From: an uncultured Acetatifactor sp.
GTDB taxonomy: Bacteria; Bacillota; Clostridia; Lachnospirales; Lachnospiraceae
Reading direction: 5' to 3'
Assembly: GCA_947625475.1 (NCBI GenBank)
Contig: CANQOL010000020.1
Span: 1-54,986 of the forward strand
DNA: 54,986 bases
Numbering within the stretch: the stretch's first letter is position 1; every line of letters starts with the position of its first letter. Positions 45,275 through 53,676 of this stretch are shown one piece after another. The position numbers and the translations under genes were made by a program. The notes beneath the pieces were generated by a model, which did no database searches, was not told the DNA's origin, and worked only from the letters and a program-made list of their open reading frames with translations.

Positions 45275-46144
45275 TCACAGTCCGTTTGCCACTTCCACCA
45301 GATACTTTCCGTAGTTGGTCTTCATCAGGGGCTCCGCCAAGCGAAGCAGCTGATCCCGGCCGATAAAGCCCCTCTTGTAGGCGATCTCTTCTATACAGGA
45401 GATATACAGGCCCTGGCGCTTCTGGAAGGCGGCCACGAAATCCGAGGCGTCCAGCAGGGCGTCATGGCTCCCCGTATCCAGCCAGGCAAAGCCCCGGCCC
45501 ATGGTCTCCACCCGCAGTGTCCCCCGGCGCAGATACTCGTTGTTGACGCTGGTGATTTCGATTTCCCCTCTGGCGGAGGGCTTCACATTTTTGGCAATCT
45601 CCACCACCTCATTGTCATAGAAATACAGTCCCGGCACCGCGTAGTTGCTCTTGGGATTCTGGGGCTTTTCCTCGATGGACAGGGCCTTCCCGCTCTCGTC
45701 AAACTCCACCACCCCATACTCCCTGGGGTCTCTCACATAGTAGCCGAAGATGGTGGCGCCGCTCTCCCGGGCCGCCACCTCCCGAAGAAGCCTGGAAAAG
45801 CTCTGGCCGTAAAAAATATTATCCCCCAGCACCAGGGCCACACGGTCCTTCCCGATAAATTTTTCTCCGATCAAAAAGGCGTCCGCCAGACCCCTGGGCG
45901 TCTCCTGCACCGCGTAGGAAAACTCCATGCCCAGCTGGCTGCCGTCCCCCAGCAGCTCCTGAAACACAGGCAGATCCCGGGGGGTGGAGATAATCAGCAC
46001 CTGCCGGATCCCCGCCAGCATCAGGGTGGAGAGGGGATAATAAATCATAGGCTTGTCATAGACCGGCATGATCTGCTTGGAGACAGCCTTCGTCAGGGGA
46101 TAGAGCCGGGTCCCGGATCCTCCCGCCAGCACAATTCCTTTCAT
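45275..46144 (-). CDS. rmlA: Glucose-1-phosphate thymidylyltransferase
   Basis: The start at 46144 ([18 protein letters not shown]) lies 10 bases after AGGAGG; 289 residues. The nucleotide-binding [21 protein letters not shown], [18 protein letters not shown] segment and [20 protein letters not shown] identify RmlA. It makes dTDP-glucose from glucose-1-phosphate and dTTP. The phospho-sugar mutase at 34292 can supply glucose-1-phosphate. Confidence 0.97.
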   Translation of the reverse strand: MKGIVLAGGSGTRLYPLTKAVSKQIMPVYDKPMIYYPLSTLMLAGIRQVLIISTPRDLPVFQELLGDGSQLGMEFSYAVQETPRGLADAFLIGEKFIGKDRVALVLGDNIFYGQSFSRLLREVAARESGATIFGYYVRDPREYGVVEFDESGKALSIEEKPQNPKSNYAVPGLYFYDNEVVEIAKNVKPSARGEIEITSVNNEYLRRGTLRVETMGRGFAWLDTGSHDALLDASDFVAAFQKRQGLYISCIEEIAYKRGFIGRDQLLRLAEPLMKTNYGKYLVEVANGL

Positions 46145-46165
46145 GGCTAACAATCCTCCTGTTCT

Positions 46166-47251
46166 TTACCTGTTCCGGTACATTTCTTCATAGTATTTCT
46201 GGTAGTCCCCGCTGGTCACATTCCGCATCCAGTCCTCATGCTCAAAGTACCAGGCAATGGTCCTGCGGATCCCCTCCTTGAACATGGTCTCCGGATACCA
46301 GCCGATTTCGGCCTTGATCTTGTCCGGGGCGATGGCATAGCGGCGGTCATGCCCCTTGCGGTCCTCCACATAGGTGATCAGATCCTCGGAAATATGCGCC
46401 TTCCGGGGATCCGAATCGGGCAGCATCTCCTGGAGCGTCTCCAGTATCGTCCGGATAATCTCAATATTCTGCTTCTCGTTGTGGCCCCCGATATTGTAGG
46501 TCTCAAAGAGCCTGCCCTGCTCCTGAACCATGTCGATAGCCTTGGCGTGATCCTCCACAAACAGCCAGTCCCTGACATTTTTGCCGTCCCCGTATACCGG
46601 CAGCTTTCTGCCCTGGAGGGCGTTGTTGATAATCAGAGGGATGAGCTTCTCCGGGAACTGATAGGGGCCGTAGTTGTTGGAGCAGTTGGTGATGTTGGCC
46701 GGGAAATGGTAGGTGTCCATGTAGGCCTTCACCAGCAGATCCGAGGATGCCTTGCTGGCGGAGTAGGGGCTGTGGGGATCGTAGGGCGTGGTCTCATAGA
46801 AAAAGGCGTTTTTGTCCTCGGGCAGGGATCCGTACACCTCGTCCGTGGACACGTGGAGGAACTTTTTGTTCTCCCGGAAGGTGCCGTCCGGCAGCTCCCA
46901 TGCCTCCTTGGCGCAGTTGAGCATCACAGCGGTGCCCAGCACATTGGTCTGGACAAAGACCTCCGGATCCCGGATGCTGCGGTCCACATGGCTCTCCGCC
47001 GCAAAGTGCACTACCCGGTCGATCTCGTTTTCCGCGAAGATCCTCCGGATGGCCTCCTTGTCGCAGATGTTGGCCTTTACAAAGGTGTAGTTTTCCCGAT
47101 TTTCCACATCCCGCAGATTTTCCAGGTTGCCCGCGTAGGTCAGTGCGTCCACATTGATGATGCGGATCTGATCTCCGTACTTGCGGAACATGTAGTGAAT
47201 GTAGTTGGAGCCGATAAAGCCGGCGCCTCCGGTTACTAGGTAGGTTCTCAT
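46166..47251 (-). CDS. rmlB: dTDP-glucose 4,6-dehydratase
   Basis: The start at 47251 (MRTYLVTGGAGFIGSNYI) follows AAGGAG; 361 residues. The NAD-binding TGGAGFIGS, the HFAAESHVDRSI segment, STDEVYGSL, and the catalytic YSASKASSD are present. It is the second step of dTDP-rhamnose synthesis and the first gene of the rml group. rmlD, the last enzyme, is not in the window. Confidence 0.97.
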   Translation of the reverse strand: MRTYLVTGGAGFIGSNYIHYMFRKYGDQIRIINVDALTYAGNLENLRDVENRENYTFVKANICDKEAIRRIFAENEIDRVVHFAAESHVDRSIRDPEVFVQTNVLGTAVMLNCAKEAWELPDGTFRENKKFLHVSTDEVYGSLPEDKNAFFYETTPYDPHSPYSASKASSDLLVKAYMDTYHFPANITNCSNNYGPYQFPEKLIPLIINNALQGRKLPVYGDGKNVRDWLFVEDHAKAIDMVQEQGRLFETYNIGGHNEKQNIEIIRTILETLQEMLPDSDPRKAHISEDLITYVEDRKGHDRRYAIAPDKIKAEIGWYPETMFKEGIRRTIAWYFEHEDWMRNVTSGDYQKYYEEMYRNR

Positions 47252-47327
47252 GGTGGATGTCTCCTTGTGTTTGTTTGTGTTTTTATGGTATTTTGGTTGG
47301 ATTTTTTGGGGGCGCTTCCGCATGGTA

Positions 47328-47473
47328 CCGCACTGCGGCTCCGCACGGCACTTCCGCACTGCGGCGCTCAAAAACCTACGGTTTTTGAGCTCACGGGCTT
47401 CGCCCTATGGGAAAAGTCTGATCGGAAGCTGCTTACGTGCAAGCACGACGCAGCTTCCGGTCAGCCTTTTCCC
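47328..47473. terminator. Cluster of strong hairpins between the GH25 gene and rmlB
   Basis: Two copies of the palindrome CCGCACTGCGG (47328-47338, 47354-47364) come first. Next is an 11-bp perfect stem GCTCAAAAACC/GGTTTTTGAGC with a 3-base loop (47366-47390). Last is a long stem of about 24 bp with two non-pairs, GGAAAAG...GGAAGCTGC (from 47409) with GCAGCTTCC...CTTTTCC (to 47473). Downstream of the GH25 stop on the minus strand they probably end its transcript and insulate the rml operon. No gene is seen in 47252-47522. Confidence 0.65.
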
Positions 47474-47522
47474 CGCAGTGCTCATGGCCTACCTGAAGTA
47501 TATCACAAATTCCAGATTCTGG

Positions 47523-50500
47523 CTAGTACCCCAGGAAGCTCATGTTCAGGTCCACGTCGCCGGTGATGCCGCTTACTTTTCCGGTACATTTGTATTGCCA
47601 CATATTGTACCTGCCGGTGTAGGTGGGGACGGAGGCGTACTGGGCAAGCCAGATCTTGTAGGCCCCCAGGCTGCCCACGTCAAACTTTTCCGTCAGCCAG
47701 GTCTTGTTGGCGTAGATGCCGGCGGAGTAGCCGTACTGCTGGATTGTCTCGCAGAATGCCTTGATCACGTCCGTCCGGGCGGCCTTGTCCAGCTTGTCCC
47801 CCCGGCCGCCGCTGGGCTCCACATCCAAAAACACCGGGTAGGTGATAGTGTAATTCTTGATCAGCTCCAGCACCATGGACGCTTCCTCCACCGCCTCCGC
47901 ACGGTCTATGGCCTGGGTGAAGAAGTACACGCCCACCTTCAGGCCCGCCGCCTGGGCCCCCTGGATATTCTCCGCAAACTTGGGATCCACGATCAGGGCG
48001 CCCTGGGAGGAACCCCGGTAGCCGCACCGGATAATCACAAAGTTTACGCCGGAATTCTTCACGGCGCCCCAGTCAATGTCCCCGTTGTGCTTGGAGACGT
48101 CGATCCCCATGACGCCTGCGTCCGTGACCAGGCTCCCGTCCGCGGCGAAATTATACTGCACACCCTGGATTACCTGCTGGCCGGTCACCATATTGCCGTC
48201 CGCGTCATAGTAACGCAGTACGCCGTTCTCAGTCTGCCATCCGGTCAGCTTTGCCTCCGCCTTGATATAAAAGTGCTCCGCCGTGTAATAATCCGCGCTG
48301 ACAGCCAGGCGGTAGGCGTTATTTTCCAACACATACACGTCCCTCCCCTTGTTGTCCCTCAGGGGAGTGGCCGTATCCTGCTTGGGATCCGCCTTCACCG
48401 TCACGGCGCAGACCGCGGAGAAGGTCTCGCCTCCCTCCGTATATTTCACCGTAATATTGGCGCTGCCCGGAGCGCTGCCCGTCACGGTCACATCCATTCC
48501 CTGGACCTGCACCTGGGCCACGGCGGTATCCGAGGATTCCGCGCTGATCCCCTCCGCAGACTGGGCATTCTGGAGGGAGGCGTGCAGCACCAGGGGCGAG
48601 CCCATGTAGAGGGCCGCCGTGGTTTTGTCCAGGCTCACAGCGGGCTTGTCCGTTACGGTGACGGCCAGCCTGACGCTGGAGCGGGTGCTCTCCTGGGGAT
48701 TGTCCCTATAATCCACGGAAACCGTGACCGTGGTGCTGCCGAGGGCCGCGCCGCTGACGGTCACCTTGCCGGTATCGTCCACCCAGGCGGTGGCCACCGC
48801 CTCGTTCTCCGACACGGCTGAATAGGTGAGAACTTTATTTTTGTGATATCCCTCCGCCGAAGCGCTCACAGCAGCCGATTTGCCCAGCGGCAGGCTCAGG
48901 CTCTCACGCTCCAGCTTCAGGGTTCCCTTCACGTATGCCTCCTCCACCAGCACACTGCAGCTGGCCGTCAGGCCCTCCACCGGACTGCCGTTCCCGTCCG
49001 TACCGCCGGCGGTGTAGGAGATAATCACCGGCTCTGTGGTCACGCCCAGGGCCGTCACCTTCCCGGCTTCGTCCACCGACACCAGGGCAGGATTGCTGCT
49101 GGTCCAGACCACATCCTTCAGCTGTACTCCGTCGCAGGAGGCGGTAACCACAAAGCTGTCGCCCACCATCACCGTCTTGATGGTGGGATCAATCTTGGCC
49201 GTGTAGGTGCCTGCCGGGACGGGCCCAGGCTGCTGCGTCGGGGCCGTGCTCTCGGGAGCGGGGCTCGCCTCAGAGACAGGCTCCGATGCGGGGGACGGGG
49301 CCGGATCCTGGGAAATCACAACGTCGGGTGACTGGGCAGGCTGCTCCGAGGCCGGCTCGGGGCTCTGGCCCTCCTGTCCTTCACCCTGGGCATCCGGAAG
49401 CGGGACCTCCTGGGAGAGGCGCCGGAACACAATGCCAAGGGCCGTCTGAGAGGGGTCAGGGATGGTGCTCTTGTCCACCTCCGTGTAAGAGCCCTGATCC
49501 GCTATCTCGGTGCTCTCCACCCATTCCACCGTATCAGGCAGGTATTCTTCCTCCTGGGCCGGCTTTTGAGCCGTGTCCTCCTGGCTGGTGTTGACCTGGG
49601 ACTCCGTCTTGACCTCGTTGGATACGTCCACCTTCTTATATTCGATCTCGTTCTTGACCTCCGTCTGCTGATCCGGCGCAGGAAGGGCGTAGCCCTGGAA
49701 CCGTTCCTCCAGGGCCTCCACGGAGACCCGGTATTGGCCCGGCGCCAGACTCTTTTTGTGGATGATGCCGTCCATATCATCGTCCGACCACAGGGAAGCA
49801 CTGCCGTCCGGCCCGGTAATTCTCACCCGGAAGGGCACGTTTCCCACCAGCTTGCCCGTTTCCTTGTTGACAAACTTGATCTTCAGATCCTTTTCAATGG
49901 AGGTCATGGAGAGCTGCACCTCCACCTCCGTATTGTACTCCCCCTCCTGGTAGGTCACTGTGGGAGGGGGCGTCTGGGCCGCCTCCTGCTGGGCCAGCAG
50001 CTGCTGCTCCTGCCAGGCCCGCTGGGCGTCCGCCATCGCCAGCAGACCCTCCTGCCCGATCACCGGCACATCCGTCAGCTGAGCGCCTACCGCCAGCAGG
50101 GGATCCTGCCTCTGATCCAGGACCCGGGTTTTCAACAGGATTCCTCCCACCGCCAGGGCAAGGAGCAGGATCGCCGCTCCCCCCAGGGCAATCAGGATGT
50201 TCCATACCTTGTCCGAGGAAGACTTCCCGTCCTGAGGCGTCTCATCCCAGCCCTCATCTCCCCCGGATATATACTCCGCACCGGAATCCTCCCCCGGATC
50301 CCCGCCGGCATCCCACCGGTTCAGGTGCCCTTCTTCCAAAGGGCCTTCCTCTGGGAACTCTTCCTCATCCAGAAATTCTTCCTCTTCCGGGACATCCTCC
50401 CCGTCCAGATAACCTTCCTCCTCCGGGGCGTCTTCCTCGTCCAGATATCCTTCTTCCTCCGGGGCGTCCTCCCCGTCCAGATAGCCTTCCTCCTCCGGGG

Positions 50501-50954
50501 CGTCTTCCCCGTCCAGACAACCCTCTTCCTCCGGGGCGTCTTCCCCGTCCAGATAACCTTCCTCTTCCGGAGCGTCCCCCTCGTCCAGGAACTCTTCCCT
50601 CTCCGAAAATTCCTCTCCCTCCGGGGCATCTCCTTCGTCCAGATAGCCTTCTTCCTCCGGGACGTCTTCCCCGTCCAGATAACCCTCTCCCTCCGGGGCG
50701 TCCTCCCCGTCCAGATATCCTTCCCCCTCCGGGAATTCCTCCCGGGGGACTTCCTCAAAATCCTCCTGGGCTTCACCCCAGGCTTCCTCTATCTGCTCCT
50801 TCTGATCCTCCTGGTCCAGAAAGCCTTCCTCCCCCGGATCCTCTGACTCTTCCAGCCCGCCGAACTCTCCGTACCAGTCCTTTGGATCCCCCTCTCCCCG
50901 CCGGCTTCCCTCCCCGCGGGAAAAGGCTTCCTTTCTCCCAAACAGCTTCTTCAT
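47523..50954 (-). CDS. GH25 lysozyme-like cell-wall hydrolase with acidic cytoplasmic repeat domain and Ig-like repeats
   Basis: 1143 residues; start after AAAGGAAC. Residues 1-250 have no signal peptide and are extremely rich in Glu and Asp, with about ten 12-residue EEEGYLDGEDAP-type repeats (75-202). A single membrane helix (251-275) follows, so the repeats should be cytoplasmic and the rest outside. Outside come a Gln-rich stalk, a beta domain (about 330-420), a Ser/Pro/Ala-rich linker, about three Big_2-like Ig domains (585-860), a wall-binding-type repeat (GWQTENGVLRYYDADGNMV) and a C-terminal GH25 domain (945-1143) with GIDVSKHNGDIDW and VFLDVEP. GH25 enzymes cleave the muramic acid-glucosamine bond. 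It sits upstream of the polysaccharide operon. Confidence 0.92.
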   Translation of the reverse strand: MKKLFGRKEAFSRGEGSRRGEGDPKDWYGEFGGLEESEDPGEEGFLDQEDQKEQIEEAWGEAQEDFEEVPREEFPEGEGYLDGEDAPEGEGYLDGEDVPEEEGYLDEGDAPEGEEFSEREEFLDEGDAPEEEGYLDGEDAPEEEGCLDGEDAPEEEGYLDGEDAPEEEGYLDEEDAPEEEGYLDGEDVPEEEEFLDEEEFPEEGPLEEGHLNRWDAGGDPGEDSGAEYISGGDEGWDETPQDGKSSSDKVWNILIALGGAAILLLALAVGGILLKTRVLDQRQDPLLAVGAQLTDVPVIGQEGLLAMADAQRAWQEQQLLAQQEAAQTPPPTVTYQEGEYNTEVEVQLSMTSIEKDLKIKFVNKETGKLVGNVPFRVRITGPDGSASLWSDDDMDGIIHKKSLAPGQYRVSVEALEERFQGYALPAPDQQTEVKNEIEYKKVDVSNEVKTESQVNTSQEDTAQKPAQEEEYLPDTVEWVESTEIADQGSYTEVDKSTIPDPSQTALGIVFRRLSQEVPLPDAQGEGQEGQSPEPASEQPAQSPDVVISQDPAPSPASEPVSEASPAPESTAPTQQPGPVPAGTYTAKIDPTIKTVMVGDSFVVTASCDGVQLKDVVWTSSNPALVSVDEAGKVTALGVTTEPVIISYTAGGTDGNGSPVEGLTASCSVLVEEAYVKGTLKLERESLSLPLGKSAAVSASAEGYHKNKVLTYSAVSENEAVATAWVDDTGKVTVSGAALGSTTVTVSVDYRDNPQESTRSSVRLAVTVTDKPAVSLDKTTAALYMGSPLVLHASLQNAQSAEGISAESSDTAVAQVQVQGMDVTVTGSAPGSANITVKYTEGGETFSAVCAVTVKADPKQDTATPLRDNKGRDVYVLENNAYRLAVSADYYTAEHFYIKAEAKLTGWQTENGVLRYYDADGNMVTGQQVIQGVQYNFAADGSLVTDAGVMGIDVSKHNGDIDWGAVKNSGVNFVIIRCGYRGSSQGALIVDPKFAENIQGAQAAGLKVGVYFFTQAIDRAEAVEEASMVLELIKNYTITYPVFLDVEPSGGRGDKLDKAARTDVIKAFCETIQQYGYSAGIYANKTWLTEKFDVGSLGAYKIWLAQYASVPTYTGRYNMWQYKCTGKVSGITGDVDLNMSFLGY
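50349..50732 (-). repeat. 36-bp coding tandem repeat in the GH25 gene
   Basis: About ten units with CCGTCCAGATA and CCTCCGGGGCGTC on the plus strand encode the acidic 12-residue repeat. Central copies are almost identical and outer ones diverge, as expected for repeat turnover by slippage or recombination. The unit length keeps the frame. Confidence 0.9.
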
Positions 50955-51000
50955 CCGTATGTTCCTTTCTCAAATCCAATCGAGGGACATTCTCTGTGGA

Positions 51001-51030
51001 ATTATATCATCTCCCAAGGTTTTTCATCAA
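51001..51030 (-). promoter_or_regulatory. Promoter of the GH25 gene
   Basis: On the minus strand TTGATG (51030-51025) and TATAAT (51006-51001) are spaced by 18 bases, about 47 bases before the start at 50954. Confidence 0.6.
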
Positions 51031-51127
51031 GGGTTTCCGGCAGATTCATAAAATATTAAGAAGCCGCAGAACCCCGGCAGCGTAAAGCAGGCGAAAGCTG
51101 CCGCGAGCAATCTCAAGCGAAGTGTGG

Positions 51128-51133
51128 TATAAT
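51128..51133 (+). promoter_or_regulatory. Likely -10 box of the ECF sigma operon
   Basis: TATAAT preceded by TGTGG (an extended -10-like context) lies 84 bases before the sigma factor start. No good -35 is seen 17 bases upstream, so I rate it low. Confidence 0.35.
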
Positions 51134-51216
51134 CTTTTTGAAAAAATTTTGGATTTGATGTAGTATTCGCCGGAAAAACCGTAGTATATAGGTGAAGCCG
51201 GGAAGGAGGCGGTGAG

Positions 51217-51777
51217 ATGATAGACGATGAAAAAATCATAGAGATGTTCTTTGAACGGTCAGAGCAAGGCATACGGGAGCTGGATATGAAATACGGAGCA
51301 ATCTGCCACAACCTTGCGTATAACATTGTGAACAACAGACAGGACGCGGAGGAATGTGTCAACGACGCTTACTTAGGCGCATGGAACGCCATTCCCCCGA
51401 CAAGACCCAACCCGCTGCTCAGTTACATTGTGAAAATCGTTCGGAACATTTCACTCAAAATCTATTGGAGAAAGGAAGCAGCCAAACGAAGTGGACATTA
51501 CAAAGTTGCCTTAGAGGAAGTCGAAAGCTATATCGCAGACCAGAAAACCGTGGAAGATGAAATTGAAGCCAGAGAGTTAGCCCGTATCATTGAGGACTTT
51601 TTGGACACGCTGACCCTCGAAAACCGCGTTATTTTCATGCGACGCTATTGGTTTGCCGACAGCTACAAGGACATAGCCGAGTTTGTAGGGCTTTCGGAGA
51701 AAAACATCTCCGTCCGGCTGACCCGTATCCGCGAGAAGATGAAACAATATTTAATTGAAAGAGAGGTATTTATATGA
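51217..51777 (+). CDS. ECF-type RNA polymerase sigma factor
   Basis: 186 residues; start after AAGGAGG. Sigma region 2 (about 20-85, with NNRQDAEECVNDAYLGAWNA, split here across the motif) and region 4 (about 125-180, with ENRVIFMRRYWFADSYKDIA and SEKNISVRLTRIREKM) are clear. The next gene overlaps its stop in an ATGA arrangement and encodes a membrane protein that probably holds the sigma factor inactive. AT-richness and the following mobilization genes suggest it belongs to the incoming element, though such pairs also occur on chromosomes. Confidence 0.93.
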   Translation: MIDDEKIIEMFFERSEQGIRELDMKYGAICHNLAYNIVNNRQDAEECVNDAYLGAWNAIPPTRPNPLLSYIVKIVRNISLKIYWRKEAAKRSGHYKVALEEVESYIADQKTVEDEIEARELARIIEDFLDTLTLENRVIFMRRYWFADSYKDIAEFVGLSEKNISVRLTRIREKMKQYLIEREVFI

Positions 51778-53060
51778 ACACAAAAAAATTTTCCGACGCT
51801 ATGAGCGAACTTGACAGCAAGTATGTTGATGAAGCTATCCATTATAAGAAAAAGAAGAATAAAAAGCCCTTTTGGATTAAATTGGGTGCGGTTGCGGCTT
51901 GCCTCGCAATCGTAATTGCCGTAGGCGGCATACTTTCCCCTTTTTCCGGCGGTATGATTGTATCGGCTTATGCTTATGGCACAAATGAAGAAATTACCGC
52001 AGCCGGCGCGGTAATGAATAGCGGCACAATCAGCGAAAGTGGCGAGATGAAAGGACACCCGCTGATGTTCTATCTTTCCGGCAAGGACATAGCTACAGTT
52101 CGTTTCTCTTGTAAAAATGAGCTAATCAATTTTGTTGACTGGACGGAAAAGAGGGACGAATATGGGAACGCCCAGAATTTTACCGTTTCCTATGGTGAGG
52201 ACGAAAGCGAATATTATTATCTGGTAATTGACTGGATACCTAATAGTATCATTCGAGAACTGACCGACAACGAAAACAGCACGATTGCAACCTTACCAGT
52301 GGAAATGCGAAATGATATTATTGTAATGGAAATTGTCTTTGAAAATGGGGAAACCGCAGTAAAAGCAATCACAATTTCCCTGTTAGATGATGGTACATTT
52401 TTTGCGTCCTTTGATGATTACCAAATCAGCAAAGAAGATACTTTTATAAATCGTCCCGATAGTGAAGCAATCCCTCGTGATATACTTTATTCGCAAGATG
52501 ATAGTCCTGCATGGAATGAGGAGTATCCTTTTGATAACGCACCTGTTATAGAGGATAATTACAAAGAAGCAGATCCGAATGAATCAGAGCAAATTGTCAT
52601 TCCAAATAGTATTAATTTCACAGGAACAATCATTGACAATGTGATTGAGAGTTTAGTGCCCATTATTCTTATTGATGTCGAGGAAAATTCAGGACTAAGC
52701 TATGATAAAGTGCTGTTTGAATTGACAGAAGAACAAAAAGATTGGGAATTAAAAATTGGTACGCGGGTACAAATAGTCTGCTCGGACATTTTTCAAGAAT
52801 CGACTCCCCCGATTGGAAATTTAATTTCTATTACAGAAGCGGCACCAAACGATGAGTTGAAAATAGCAGATGGAGCAGCCAGAGCCTATTATGAGAATAC
52901 AGTCTTTAAAGTTGTTTCTTTAGAATTAAAGAGCCAGACAGAAAATGAAATTATTTTTTCTGTTTGTGCAAGCAAGGACGGAATAATTCAAGAGCCTAAT
53001 CGCACAATCACTTTACAACTGAATAATGGAACGTGGGAAGTTGTGAACGAGGGATACTAA
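51774..53060 (+). CDS. Membrane protein, probable anti-sigma factor (DUF4179-like)
   Basis: 428 residues. A short cytoplasmic part (FSDAMSELDSKYVDEAI, 6-22, then a Lys-rich stretch), one membrane helix (about 37-58) and a long extracellular part follow. The first 170 extracellular residues (about 60-235) form one domain and the rest another; I cannot name either with certainty. N-terminal sequence and coupling to the sigma gene match clostridial sigma/anti-sigma pairs. The outside domain would receive the signal. A terminator follows its stop. Confidence 0.8.
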   Translation: MNTKKFSDAMSELDSKYVDEAIHYKKKKNKKPFWIKLGAVAACLAIVIAVGGILSPFSGGMIVSAYAYGTNEEITAAGAVMNSGTISESGEMKGHPLMFYLSGKDIATVRFSCKNELINFVDWTEKRDEYGNAQNFTVSYGEDESEYYYLVIDWIPNSIIRELTDNENSTIATLPVEMRNDIIVMEIVFENGETAVKAITISLLDDGTFFASFDDYQISKEDTFINRPDSEAIPRDILYSQDDSPAWNEEYPFDNAPVIEDNYKEADPNESEQIVIPNSINFTGTIIDNVIESLVPIILIDVEENSGLSYDKVLFELTEEQKDWELKIGTRVQIVCSDIFQESTPPIGNLISITEAAPNDELKIADGAARAYYENTVFKVVSLELKSQTENEIIFSVCASKDGIIQEPNRTITLQLNNGTWEVVNEGY

Positions 53061-53077
53061 GTTATAATACCACCCAC

Positions 53078-53108
53078 AAGGGCAGCCGAGAAATCGACTG
53101 CCCTTTTT
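53078..53108 (+). terminator. Terminator after the sigma/anti-sigma operon
   Basis: AAGGGCAG pairs with CTGCCCTT, with an inner CGA/TCG stem and a GAAA loop, followed by a T-run. It is 18 bases after the stop. Confidence 0.88.
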
Positions 53109-53137
53109 CTACGCCTACGGGCAGAAAGGAGCGACCT

Positions 53138-53431
53138 ATGACAAAACCGAGGGAGAAAACCCGCGAGGAACTGACCGACGAAATCGAGGAGGGACAGAAG
53201 AAAATCCAGCAGTTTGAGAACAGGGAAAAGATGTTGCGTCAAAAGCTATCCCGCGAGGAACGTCGGGAACGGAATCACCGCCTTATCGTCCGGGGCGCGG
53301 TCTTTGAAAGCATTGTGCCAGAAGCAAAGGACATGACCGACGAGGAAGCCGCCGCACTTCTCAGGCTTGCCTTGACGAGCAAACCAGCGCGGGAGTTTTT
53401 GCGAAAACGAGCCGAGGAAGCGACAAGCTAA
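53138..53431 (+). CDS. DUF3847-type small protein of a mobile element
   Basis: The start at 53138 (MTKPREKTREEL) follows AAAGGAG; 97 residues. A coiled-coil N-terminus (about 5-40) with REKMLRQKLSREERRERNHRL and an acidic-helical C-terminus with EEAAALLRLAL match DUF3847, which is nearly always found just upstream of MobA/MobL relaxases in Firmicute elements. It may help relaxosome assembly (inference). Confidence 0.85.
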   Translation: MTKPREKTREELTDEIEEGQKKIQQFENREKMLRQKLSREERRERNHRLIVRGAVFESIVPEAKDMTDEEAAALLRLALTSKPAREFLRKRAEEATS

Positions 53432-53676
53432 AAATCCCTTTGGCACAAAGGGCGCACTTATACACCCTTGCGGGCGTGTGCGCTCTGCCGAGGGCTTTAT
53501 CTCCGCACAGGGAACTTTCCCAGCGCTCCGATATGGCGGCTTTGCCGCAAACAGGGGACGCTACACTTCCCCTGCGACAGCTTGCGCTGTCTACCCTTTT
53601 GTGTACTTGCGGAAAGCGAACACCTTGCTACGCAAGCTATTCACTTTCCACAAGTCTTATGTACGCTTAAACGGAG
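53432..53676 (+). other. Putative oriT region (hairpin-rich) upstream of the relaxase
   Basis: The 245 bases hold CCCTTTG/CAAAGGG (from 53437), GCGGC/GCCGC, GACAGC/GCTGTC (53576-53591) and CTTGC/GCAAG hairpins and no gene. The place between DUF3847 and the relaxase is where such elements usually carry the transfer origin. No nick site can be assigned from sequence alone. Confidence 0.4.

Noticed and set aside
50349..50732. CRISPR-like periodicity of 36 bp
   Set aside because: It is an in-frame coding repeat with no unique spacers.
49566..50846. 426-residue hydrophobic plus-strand frame with repeats
   Set aside because: It is the complement of the acidic repeat of the GH25 gene. Complementing Glu/Asp codons gives Phe/Leu/Ile codons, which mimic membrane repeats.
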